From: Hemibagrus wyckioides
Taxonomy: Eukaryota > Chordata > Actinopteri > Siluriformes > Bagridae
Length of the DNA: 64,000 nucleotides
Reading direction: 5' to 3'
Assembly: GCF_019097595.1 (NCBI RefSeq)
Contig: NC_080717.1
Span: 20,220,336-20,284,335, forward strand
The notes under the pieces were generated by a model. The model was not told the origin of the DNA. It saw only the letters and a list, made by a program, of their open reading frames with translations, and searched no databases. The first letter of the stretch is position 1. The number at the start of each line of letters is the position of its first letter. Shown piece after piece: positions 33,838 through 44,456 of this stretch. A program made the translations under genes and the position numbers.

Positions 33838-34261
33838 ACCAGATGTTAAACATTAACTGTCCGTATGGAACAACGTGTTCCTGTCACCATCCATTAGTAA
33901 TCCTTCTGTCTGTTTGATTAATATTTGTCATTTTGGTTTTTTTTTTTTAACATTCACATGTTAAAGTTGCACATCTTCTATATTTCCACATTTTCAGACC
34001 TATTCATTCGTAATAGTTGTTTTGGAGACACGAGCGAAGCTGGTTGTATGTGAAATTAGTCGTACGCTGATTAACAGAAATATTAATCTCTAATGCAAAA
34101 TAGTTGTAATGTAACTGCTCTATATATTGGTGTATTATATCTGTTCATTATGTAAACATATATTGCTACTGCATTGTGTAATATCTTTGACTATGACTCT
34201 TGGACTTCTGCTTGTTCAACATATACTATTATTACATGTAGCCTGAAAATGTCGGTAATGT

Positions 34262-34267
34262 ATTAAA
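34262..34267 (+). terminator. Probable atox1 poly(A) signal (ATTAAA)
   Basis: ATTAAA lies 425 bp after the atox1 stop codon. Its use is not shown. Confidence 0.35.
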
Positions 34268-34630
34268 CAGCTAAACACATACATTTTAAATGCTTTACAT
34301 TGGCTTTTCTTTCATTTTGCTGCTCATTTTAGCAGTATTTTTTTTGGAGATGTTTGTAGATGAGATTTCAGACACAACAAACTATCCAGTGTTCTTAGTT
34401 TAATCTTAAACCATTTTTTAATTGATTCGTATCAAACTCCAGCAAAGTATTAGTTATCAGATATCTCGATAGTGCAGTGGGTTACTGTTATAGTCTAGCA
34501 CCCTCAATGTAATGAACAGTAAACCCTCAGCGAATACAGTATAAGAAATCTAGTAGATTCAATATTGTCTATTTGCTGAGTCTCAGAAGCTTATGCATGT
34601 TATAGGATAAATATAATTACCCACAACTTT

Positions 34631-34643
34631 CCAGTGGGGGGCA
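34631..34643 (+). promoter_or_regulatory. Weak CTCF-like motif between convergent genes
   Basis: CCAGTGGGGGGCA differs from the core consensus by one position. It lies between the ends of atox1 and the claudin-like gene, in the opposite orientation to the other motifs noted in this window. Confidence 0.3.
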
Positions 34644-34763
34644 ATATTACACTTTCATTACAGAAAACCACACTTGGGGTGGGAAATTGGTATAACCTTG
34701 TATTTGCTGCTTGGATAAAGTAAAAAACAAAGGTAAAGCCTTTTCTATTTTATATATTGACAG

Positions 34764-34769
34764 TTTATT
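34764..34769 (-). terminator. Poly(A) signal of the claudin-like gene
   Basis: The minus strand reads AATAAA about 80 bp downstream of the stop codon at 34,851, a normal arrangement for a compact 3' UTR. Confidence 0.55.
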
Positions 34770-34850
34770 GTAATGCAGTACAATGGACCACACCCAAAAA
34801 CCTAGTCAATTCGGTCATTTGTTTGTGGAAAAAAAACATTAGACTTATGT

Positions 34851-35949
34851 CTAAGGTGACATGGCTGGTGCTGGCAAGCCCTGACCTCCATCTGGGTTTA
34901 CTGGCTCGATGCTGGAAGAGCCTTCCACAAACCCTAATGCCACTGACACCAGTGAGGCATAGACAAGAGTAGCACAACAGATGTAAAAAGCCCAGCCAAG
35001 GAATTTGGACATCTCAGGCATCTGTTCCTCGACGGACACTATGAAGGCGATGAGAGCACTGACACAAAAGGCAACTGAGGAAATAGAAACATTTCAGTCA
35101 GTATATCACATGAAATAGTATACTAATTTCATGAGATAATGATCACACAAGCCACAGACACATGGTGGTGCCATGCGGTGTCTGAATGTTAACCTATGTA
35201 TGGTTCAAACACAACAGGATGTGGTTGTACAAGAAAATAATCCATTTCAAATTTGCTGTCATAAAGGTATCTCATTACACCCACTTCAGAGTGAAACAGA
35301 AAGATCATCTGCCATGTGGAAACTAATCAGCTGTACATAGACACCATCTAGGATTGTTATTTTCTTTTATTAGGCAACAGATGTTGCTAGGTGTGGGAGG
35401 AATTCAGCAATGCAACCTGAATTCCTCTTTGTTGAATCAATGAATCACTGAAATTGCAAAAGAGAAAGCAGAAGATGCGTGAGATGTAAGGCTTCTTACC
35501 TGAAAAAATATTTAAAAGAAGAGCTACAATGGCTCGCTTTCCATTGCTAAGTGCTGGTCTAATGGCGATCAGTGTGAACAAGGAAAGTATGGAGGAACTT
35601 GCCAGGAACATCCAAGTTAGGCTGTACGAGCCTAATTAGGAGAAGTAATGTAAATCAAAAGCTACAGTAATGATCTGGCAGTACAGAGTTCCTTGCTGTC
35701 AATGATATCTGTTATCAGAAATATCTATATAATAGAAAGCAGAATGCTTTTCATGTAAGACACACACTCACCCATCCAGGCTGGAAAAGTAGTGCAGCTA
35801 GAGAAGCCTTCATAAGTGTTACAGATAGCGAAGAGGCCTTCACATATTCCCTCCGGCTCCACCAGCCACTGAGGAGCACACAGACTCACAGTGTACAACA
35901 GGAACTCCACACAAACCAGAGAACTCATCACGTTCACCGAATTCCTCAT
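34851..35949 (-). CDS. Claudin/PMP22-superfamily four-helix membrane protein
   Basis: Three exons, 35949-35772, 35631-35500 and 35074-34851, join in phase (178, 132 and 224 nt) to give 177 residues. Four hydrophobic segments are evident at about residues 6-27, 62-83, 95-119 and 132-157. In the first extracellular loop, Trp28 is followed by Gly38-Leu39-Phe40, Cys43 and Cys52. This is the claudin pattern W...GLW-x2-C-x8-C, with Phe replacing the second Trp. The C-terminal tail is short, polar and Pro/Gly-rich, ending AMSP rather than in a typical claudin PDZ motif. The length is below that of classical claudins (about 210). The role is probably membrane or junction organisation, but no specific family member is recognised. 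An in-frame TTG-started extension upstream is unsupported, so the ATG at 35,949 is chosen. Confidence 0.75.
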
Positions 35950-38900
35950 GATCAGCCAAAGAGAAAATGTCTGCAAAACGTTATATCCACTATTCAGAAT
36001 TAGATATCAATCCATCACATCCTGATCATGTTTATCTCTTATACTGCTGACTTCAGTATTTTCTTCCTAGACAATGCAAGAGGAGATGAATTGCTGTTTT
36101 AAGAGAAGTGTCGCCTTGTCATCTTCCTTACTGAATAATTCTTATGATGCGGCGGTGATGATGCTAATGCTCTTCTCGCACGGGTTGTAAACCGAAGAGC
36201 ATGTTGAGGGTAAAGAAGCTGAGATAAACCATGACTGAAATCGAGTCTGTTTGCTTTCATGCTTTTCAGCAAACAGACATATCAAATTGATACACTGCAA
36301 ACACATACTGTATGTACGCTGCTCCGTGGCCTTTGTGCATTATCTGACTGAGGATAATAATGCGTTATCTAACAGACTATTTATAGCCCTTTAATACACT
36401 TTAACATAGATGACAGTAACACATTAATGCACTTTTCTCCATCTGGGAAAGTCTTTTATCTATTATGTACCATTTATGCAAATTTCTCTTGAATTATATA
36501 CTAACTCTACATGATAAGACAAGATCAATGAAATGAAATCACTAAAAGCCAAAGCACTCCAAGTGAACAGGGTCATTTTTGTAACCAATTTGCAGTCAAT
36601 TTGCAAATGGTGCTTTGCCTAATTGAATAGTCATACATTTTCATATGATATAAAACCAAACGTCTAATTCAAGATCTATTACTTAAGTTTGTTGGAATAT
36701 CATTTAACAAAACACCATGCACTGTTATAAAATAAATAAAATATTATACAACTTGTCATCTAGACTCTAAAGAGAAGAGTAAAATATAAAATTTTTATTA
36801 ATGTAGGTAACCTTGAAACAGATTTTTTTTAGGATCTGGGGATCCCTTTGAAGGGAAAAAAATATATATTTTGCCAAAAAATGTTTTAAGAATGAATCTG
36901 ATTTCACAATATAGTGAGTAAGGTTTACCTTAAAAAGATCATCCATCCATTTTCTAAAGACAGGGTCATGGGAACATGGAGTTTATCCCAGGGGACTAGA
37001 AGAGGATACACTGGAAAGGGTCCCAACCTATCACAGGGTGTAATCACATGCCAATCAGCCTACAACACATGTCTGAGGGAAGAAACAGGAGTGCCTGCAG
37101 GAAACACAAAGATAACATGCAACCTCCACACATACAGCACAGAGGTGGGAATCAAACCCTCAATCCCAGACATACAAGGCAGACAAAGCTACAGAGCCCC
37201 CTTAAAAAACCTGACATATTGTGTCACAATGATCCATAACTTGACTTGACATGATCCATGGTCTTGCCTTAACCTGATTCCATATAAAGCAGAGGGCTGC
37301 TGAAAAGATGTATCTTGTCTCACCAGCAGGCAGCAGTGTGTAGCCAAAGAGGAAAAAATCCATGTACCTTGGCAGAATTAAAGGACATGCTGTACCTGCC
37401 CTGATAAAGACAAAAATGCAGCATAGCACAATTTCAGCCTAGTTTTGCTATACAACTAATCACATCTGCAGTAGATCATTCTATATGATAACTAGATGGC
37501 AGAGTGAAAACGATTAAATCAGTGCATTTCAGTGAGCCAAAGACTCAACAGTGTCTTGTTTAGTCTCCCTTCTGTTCCAGACTAATCAGCACTCCATCTT
37601 TGAAAAAGGACAGATATGCTGTAACAGTGTTCTTTCTGTTCAATCAGTCTGTCATTTTTACTGCTATCAAGAGATCAGAGTTGGGCCTCGACATCAGGAC
37701 AGAGAGAAGACACTTCAAACAACCCCAGTAAACATTAACGTTCTTTACTGCGCCATGAAAACGACATTCACCTCTGATATACTGTATACTGTATTTTGAT
37801 TATGCTCATTTTTAATGAACCGCTTTATTATTGCTGCTGCAGTTTTAGGATGCTAATGTTTATGTACATCTGTTCTACCTTGGAGATAATAAAGGTCAAT
37901 ATTCCCATTTACCAACTGGCAGGATAAATAAAAGTTTATTAACTTCAGTTACTGTTAAAAGACAACAGCAATGCAACTGCCAGAAAGCGTGCATGAGCTT
38001 GAATTTAAGGATGTGACATGGCAAACTGGGAGGAGATTCATCTTTCCATTTTGGTGTCACAGCCTCAGCTTTTCCACTGAAGACGTTTTGCTGCAACTGA
38101 AAATTGAAATGTTGGAGAAAGCGTCAGATGATAAGCCTGCCGCTGCTCAGGGGCACCATGAAAAAAATCCTTTCCTCCTTTTATATGTGCACAGGACTGA
38201 GTTTGTATCTAGGCATGCCATACAGGTAGAGGCAAGTGCAATCCTGCAATGGAGACTCCACCGTCTGTTCATCACACAGTGCACTTCTTTCTCCTCTGCA
38301 TTCAATACTTCAGGTTTATCCCTCATCTAAAACCTTTACTTTTAAAGCTCTTCACATCTCGCTGTTCAGATTTTACATGAAATATTTCCTTTTTTAAAAA
38401 CACCAACAAGTCAAAAGTGTTTATTTTTCTTTACAATATTACACTAATTCATCTAATAGATTTTACTGCATTTTAGACCTTTGGAGCAAAACTAATGATT
38501 CATGGCAATATGACATTTTATACAATATATCATTTATTAACATTTTAATCATAAAAACATTTTCATTTACCAAATGGGAAACCATTTATTCCTGCTATAA
38601 CATTTAAAGCTGTCAGCTCCTCCTGCTGATCTAGAAGAGTGACATATTTCAAAGAATTTACTGCTTTTTTCCAATAGATTTATAAATTAATAAAGTGGCA
38701 TTAAATAAAATTGAGGAACAGAAGTCTATAAATCATTTCGAAACCAAAATATCATCTAATACGTAAACTTTCAGAGCCCAATTTGTTCCAAACCGACTAT
38801 TCATTATTTTTTAAAGCCACTAAAGATGGCAAAATTGCTTTCATTATACTAGCAAACACTCAATATTTCTTGTCAATATTTCAGACTTCATCTGAACTTT

Positions 38901-39863
38901 AACTTAGCACAGGTGGCCTATTTGCTGAAACAGGACCCGCAAGCCGTGTCTGCTGTACACGTCACCTCTTCTGCAACAGCGAAGTTCTTGCGTTTACAGT
39001 CATCATGCCAGTCATCCACTCTTCTTTTTCACAAAAAAAGTGCCGCCCTGCTGCTATTACACCCACTTAACAGCTGCAGGAGAAAGCTACCGACAACGCA
39101 AACCCGCCACGCTCACTATTCTGCTCATATCCTCCATCTGGCTCCTAGTCATTATTCTCTGCTTTGATGGATTCTCCAGATGTTTTCATTTCACCACTGT
39201 CAATCCTCATAGGAAAGTACGCAGGGGAAGGAAAGGATGAGCAGCCATTGTGTTTCTCTGGGTCTGCTCAAGTGCCTTTCTCCATTAATAGGAGATAAAT
39301 GTCCAGCAAGCAAAACAAACATTGTCTAGTTTAGTTTAGTCTTCTACAGTTTATGTGAAGAGTTGTCATTTTGTAAACATGAAGAACATAAGACAATATT
39401 TAATTTGCACTCAATCACATGCTAAATGGCAGTTAAATGTTCCAGCTCTAATATCGCCATTTCAGAATGAAAGCCTTTGAGACAGTGATAAAACAAATCC
39501 TGAAACAGACTTTTTGTGGGCTGCTTTTGAGGAGAGGTAATGGAGGAGAATGTTGAGAATGTCATATGATGTCTTGAAAGGAAGACTCAAGACCCAGCCC
39601 CTTTCTAACCACTTCCACTAGCACTCAATAGAAAACATTGCGAAAAAATGCGAAAACATAATTTACTACCTCCTTTAGCCTTATGGGATGATTTTAATGC
39701 TTTGTTTGATTTAAACTGTTAACTCTGAATGTTAAAGTTGGAAAAAACTTCAGGATACCTACTTATAAAATTTCTGAAGTACTTAAACTCCAAGTACAGC
39801 TGTACATACAAATATATGCTTTAGATCCATAAAGATAGACATATTAGCCTATTAAATCTGTCT

Positions 39864-39868
<5 letters not shown>
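35950..39868. other. Intergenic stretch between the claudin-like gene and the Tc1 element
   Basis: Apart from the repeat at 36,945-37,200 no feature is recognised. Open frames at 37,971-38,330 and 38,913-39,240 lack any family signature. The 66-codon frame at 39,040-39,240 contains one hydrophobic stretch but has no other support. Confidence 0.4.
36945..37200 (-). repeat. Dispersed fish repeat, minus orientation
   Basis: It starts with ATCCATCCATTTTCTAAAGA and contains CAGGGTGTAATCACATGCCA, GCAACCTCCACACATACAGC and AGGTGGGAATCAAACCCTCA. These blocks follow the order of the repeat family also seen at 19,160-19,505. Confidence 0.55.

Positions 39869-39919
<51 letters not shown>
39869..39919 (+). 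repeat. (AT)n microsatellite at the Tc1 insertion site
   Basis: About 25 AT dinucleotides precede the left end of the transposon, and a shorter (TA)n follows its right end at 41,158. The element therefore inserted into, or nucleated, a TA repeat. Confidence 0.9.
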
Positions 39920-39922
<3 letters not shown>

Positions 39923-41157
39923 TATATTGCCGCTCACCCATCCAAATAATCAGAATCAGGTGTTCCAATCACTTCCATGGCCGCAGGTGTATAAAATCAA
40001 GCACCTAGGCATGCAGACTGTTTTTACAAACATTTGTGAAAGAATGGGTCGCTCTCAGGAGCTCAGTGAATTCCAGTGTGGAACTGTGATAGGATGCCAC
40101 CTGTGCAACAAATCCAGTCGTGAAATTTCCTCACTCCTAAATATTCCACAGTCAACTGTCAGCTGTATTATAAGAACGTGGAAGTGTTTGGGAACGACAG
40201 CAACTCAGCCACGAAGTGGTAGGCCACGTAAACTGACAGAGTGGGGTCAGCGGATGCCGAGGCGCATAGTGTGAAGAGGTCGCCAACTTTCTGCAGAGTC
40301 AATCGCTACAGACCTCCAAACTTCATGTGGCCTTCAGATTAGCTCAAGAACAGTGCGCAGAGAGCTTCATGGAATGGGTTTCCATGGCCGAGCAGCTGCA
40401 TCCAAGCCATACATCACCAAGTGCAATGCAAAGCGTCGGATGCAGTGGTGTAAAGCACGCTGCCACTGGACTCTAGAGCAGTGGAGACGCGTTCTCTGGA
40501 GTGACGAATCGCGCTTCTCCATCTGGCAATCTGATGGACGAGTCTGGGTTTGGTGGTCGCCAGGAGAACGGTACTTGTCTGACTGCATTGTGCCAAGTGT
40601 AAAGTTTGGTGGAGGGGGGATTATGGTGTGGGGTTGTTTTTCAGGAGCTGGGATTGGCCCCTTAGTTCCAGTGAAAGGAACTCTGAATGCTTCAGCATAC
40701 CAAGACATTTTGGACAATTCCATGCTCCCAACTTTGTGGGAACAGTTTGGAGCTGGCCCCTTCCTCTTCCAACATGACTGTGCACCAGTGCACAAAGCAA
40801 GGTCCATAAAGACATGGATGACAGAGTCTGGTGTGGATGAACTTGACTGGCCTGCACAGAGTCCTGACCTCAACCCGACAGAACACCTTTGGGATGAATT
40901 AGAGCGGAGACTGAGAGCCAGGCCTTCTCGTCCAACATCAGTGTGTGACCTCACAAATGCGCTTCTGGAAGAATGGTCAAAAATTCCCATAAACACACTC
41001 CTAAACCTTGTGGACAGCCTTCCCAGAAGAGTTGAAGCTGTTATAGCTGCAAAGGGTGGACCGACGTCATATTGAACCCTATGGATTAGGAATGGGATGT
41101 CACTTAAGTTCATATGCGAGTCAAGGCAGGTGAGCGAATACTTTTGGCAATATAGTG
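39920..41157 (+). mobile_element. Tc1-like DNA transposon, nearly full length
   Basis: This is a 1,238-bp element flanked by TA. The right end, read inward on the minus strand, is CACTATATTGCCAAAAGTAT followed by TCGCTCACC. The left end is CACTATATTGCC followed directly by GCTCACC, so it lacks ten bases (AAAAGTATTC) after position 39,931. It encodes a transposase with one in-frame stop (separate entry). Confidence 0.93.
40044..41075 (+). pseudogene. Tc1 transposase with a single nonsense codon
   Basis: The frame begins MGRSQELSEFQ and runs 343 codons to the stop at 41,075, the normal length for a fish Tc1 transposase. It is interrupted only by TGA at codon 77 (40,272-40,274). The N-terminal half holds the paired-like helix-turn-helix DNA-binding region (SSREISSLLNIPQSTVS). 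The catalytic DD34E triad is intact: Asp154 in [10 protein letters not shown], Asp245 in QHDCAPVH and Glu280 in [10 protein letters not shown]. The stop falls between the two DNA-binding subdomains, where a CGC-like codon is expected. With a defective left terminal repeat as well, the copy is probably immobile. Confidence 0.92.
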
Positions 41158-41169
41158 TATATATATATT

Positions 41170-42386
41170 AAAAGGTGTACTGAGCAGTGTACTATACATT
41201 ATTTGTGATAAATAAATTGCAATAAATTGTGGCCTATTTGTGTTAATACTGTCAATACTGAGTGTTAAATACTGCAAATGTAAATGTAAGAGATATGTTT
41301 GGTGTAACAGAAATGTTTCATATCCCCGAGGAACTTCATGTTATGTTGTATAACCTTACCAGGGCTCTCAGTAAAGAATTTCTCTCTGAGGCCATGTTTT
41401 CTAAATATGTGTTTCACCAAAGATCAAGATGAAGCTATATAGTTATTTACCAAACAGAGGCACAGTAAGACTGGTTTAAGTACACTATAAGCTCAGGTGC
41501 TATAGTTTATTCTGCTCCCATGTTAATATTAGGTTATTTGCTATTGCAGGGTATCAGTGTGCCCAGAGTTTACACAGAGGCAAAAACAGGAACCAGAATG
41601 AATAGAAGCCTTGTTCAGCTGTGGTTTTGATCCTTTTAAGAGTCTGGAGAGGAAACGGTGGTCGACATCGTCCCATTTGCTGCATGAATCAGAATCTAGC
41701 TATGTTCACACAAGTCACTGGAGAGGTATTTCCCATAAACTGGCCTTGAATGGGCTACATTCCAAATAAATCAAGCCCCCACAACGATGATGCAACAACT
41801 GATTCTACTAAAACTTCATCTATATATACGGTAACAATCGAAATATTGAGAGCATCCAAATAACAGGCAGCGAAAGTGTCCCATAATTTATAACCTGCTT
41901 GTGCCTGCAGATGAAAGCAGGTATAATTAAGTTTAATTGTAATTAGATAGGTGACAGGGGAGAAGAGGGTGGGTGGCATTGGATGGTTGAGTTCCCCTGA
42001 GCCTATGGCCATGTGAAGACTTGTTAGGCTACTGTAGACAATGCCACGTCTGCAGCTTGGGAGAAGTGAGTAATTACATCTTCTCCTTGGTCGGATCTGC
42101 TCTGACTCTCTGAGTCTGCTGCAGCCAGAATGCCACGTTGCATAGCTGCTACTTTTTTCCAGGCCTTTTTTTCACATCCAGATGTTTCTCTGCATACTCC
42201 TCAACAGACATTAGCAATCCAGAGCAGAGTGTCTCTGAGTGCTGTCTCTGAGGCAGAGAGACCAAAAGATGATTGGAACAGCAGAAAGGATTAGTTTAGC
42301 CTGATCATTTCTTAGTAACCCAGAGTACACATAGACAGCACAAACACACACACACACACTCACACCACAGATAAACACACACACAA

Positions 42387-42464
<78 letters not shown>

Positions 42465-43330
42465 AAAAGGGAGGGGTTCAGGAAGGAAGGAGAGAGAGAC
42501 AGAACGAAGACAGATTATTAAAGTTTTCTCTAGGAGACATAGAATTACTTCAGCTGTGTTTTATAAATGTAGTATTGAAATATGTTTGAGATACATTTAG
42601 AGGAAGTTTACAGACCATTATTGACTCCAGACTAAATTAGGATATATTTTTTCCATAAATATCACACCCTCAGCCTTTTTACCTAAATATTTAAATAAAT
42701 AAAGAGAAATGAATACATCTCTAAAGAATTAACATGAATATTCACACTGCAAAAACCTACATCTTAGCAGGAAATGGCTCTCAAATACAAGATGATAGAC
42801 CAATTGAACTAGCATTTCTCTTTACTAGATTATTTTAAAATAAAGCCTTTAAGATTATTAAGCATATTTTTAAATATTGACAAGCTTGAAATGCTCTCTA
42901 ATTCTATTGTTATTCTACTCACAGATATGTTTTGCTTATTTTAAGGAATTGTTACTGAAATAATAAATTTAGAAATAAACTAAATGATCATATATTTGTT
43001 ATATAATATTCTCGAGAAATATAAGATTTCCTTTATTTGAAATATCTTTAATCACTAAGATGTTTCTGTAGTATAAAAACTAAACACATAACAAAAAAAA
43101 AAAGCATGAAGTGACACAGCAGCATCATGATTTCTGGCATATTGCACCATATCTGTTAAGTACAATACAGATATGTCATTTCAGGAGCAATGTCTCAAAC
43201 TGTACATTGCATGCATTCTCCCAAAAGCTTTTCCTGATTATAAATAATTGCAAATCTTTCAAAGTAAGCATAAAGTGTTAGAGTATCATATGAAGTCATA
43301 AAATCAACTGCTGTACCCGTCTAAACATGC
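41170..43330. other. Intergenic stretch upstream of sparc
   Basis: A CA run (42,341-42,385) merges into a long GA tract at about 42,385-42,461, followed by GGAAGGA-type purine sequence to 42,500. The rest is unremarkable. No exon was recognised. Confidence 0.4.
42385..42500 (+). repeat. (GA)n purine tract
   Basis: Nearly 80 bp of GA dinucleotides with AAAG interruptions are followed by GGA-rich sequence. It lies about 0.9 kb upstream of the candidate sparc first exon. Purine-rich GGA boxes are known in mammalian SPARC promoters, but homology to this tract is not shown. Confidence 0.85.
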
Positions 43331-43525
43331 ACAGCAGACCTTCAGAGCTTCAGCTGGCTACACAGAGTTAAACAGTGGGACGTCCCACTCCAGGGCTGCG
43401 AGGGGGGTTCGACTGGGCCTGCCCACTGCAAATGTCTTCTGTGTCTACTTGTGTTGCTGTTAGATAGTTCGAGACCCCTGCTCCAGCTGAGTTCTCCTTT
43501 GGTCTGCCTGCTAGGTGAAGCTAAG
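43331..43525 (+). promoter_or_regulatory. sparc: Candidate untranslated first exon and core promoter of sparc
   Basis: A GC-richer patch ends in GTGAAGCTAAG|GTAAGA, a good splice donor after 43,525. The first recognised sparc coding exon (acceptor before 48,535) begins only 13 bases before the ATG, so an upstream untranslated exon must exist. Vertebrate SPARC genes have one with a long first intron. A perfect 16-bp palindrome (AGTGGGACGTCCCACT, 43,374-43,389) lies within the patch and contains the ATF/CREB-like core GACGTC. The assignment is inferred from position and donor only. Confidence 0.45.
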
Positions 43526-44404
43526 GTAAGATCACTCACTCCATCATTTCCTAACTTTTATGTCTTTACACTGACAGTTTTTAAATTAAGAAGGAAATAC
43601 GTGCGTTCTAACATATTCTGCTATGATGCTTCGTTTGATGCTTTTATATGTAAATCATATATATCAGATAAACAATTTTCTTATTGTCATAGATCACTTG
43701 AAAACTAACAGTTTCAACCTTCCAGTGTAGTGTTATATGTCTGTGGACCTCATGTATCATGTAACATTTTGCATCCAAATGTTACAATATCTCTCACTTC
43801 TATACGGCACCACTTGAGGACACTTTAGTAAAATGTTTGCCGGAGCTGAGAACATATCACTCTATTGTTGACACTCAACTAAGGAACAAGCGCAGTGTTA
43901 AAGCTTTGTGTGCCACATAGGCAACGGGAGGGGTGACCACAGATTTGGGGGGGAAAGGGGGAGGGAAAAAAGGAGTACAAAGACAGAAAGAGAGACAGAA
44001 AAAAAAACAGAGAGACAGGGAGAAAGAAAGCAGGTCAATTTTCACATAGCTCCCTCCCCTCCCAGTTACTCCCATCAAAAGGAATGTGAGTTACCATGGC
44101 CATTCTCGCCAGCTGTTAAAATTGTACAGATGTCAATTCTCTTGACAAACAACAACGCTGTGGGAACAAACTGAATGTCCACAGATGCCGGATGGCCTGT
44201 CAGATAAAAACCATGGAAGCGAGACGATGGGGAAAAAAAAGACACAGCAGCCAGTTTAATCCATGCAATATTCATTTACTATTTAGAGGGAAACATCAGG
44301 CAGACTTTAGACACCTGCACAGATGTTTTGCAAAGTATCAGGAGAAAGGAAAAAATAGCAGCAATAACAACATTTTAGCTTTTCTTAGACTGGAAAGAAA
44401 GAGA

Positions 44405-44456
<52 letters not shown>

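Noticed and set aside
37971..38330. 119-codon plus-strand frame
   Set aside because: No recognisable domain, no splice signals in register, intergenic surroundings.
39040..39240. 66-codon frame with one transmembrane-like stretch and basic tail, reminiscent of a small membrane protein
   Set aside because: No match to small integral membrane proteins I know, and an overlapping frame is equally open. Too weak to call a gene.
40367..41113. 248-codon minus-strand open frame over the Tc1 element
   Set aside because: It is the antisense shadow of the transposase on the plus strand, where the DD34E motifs are found.
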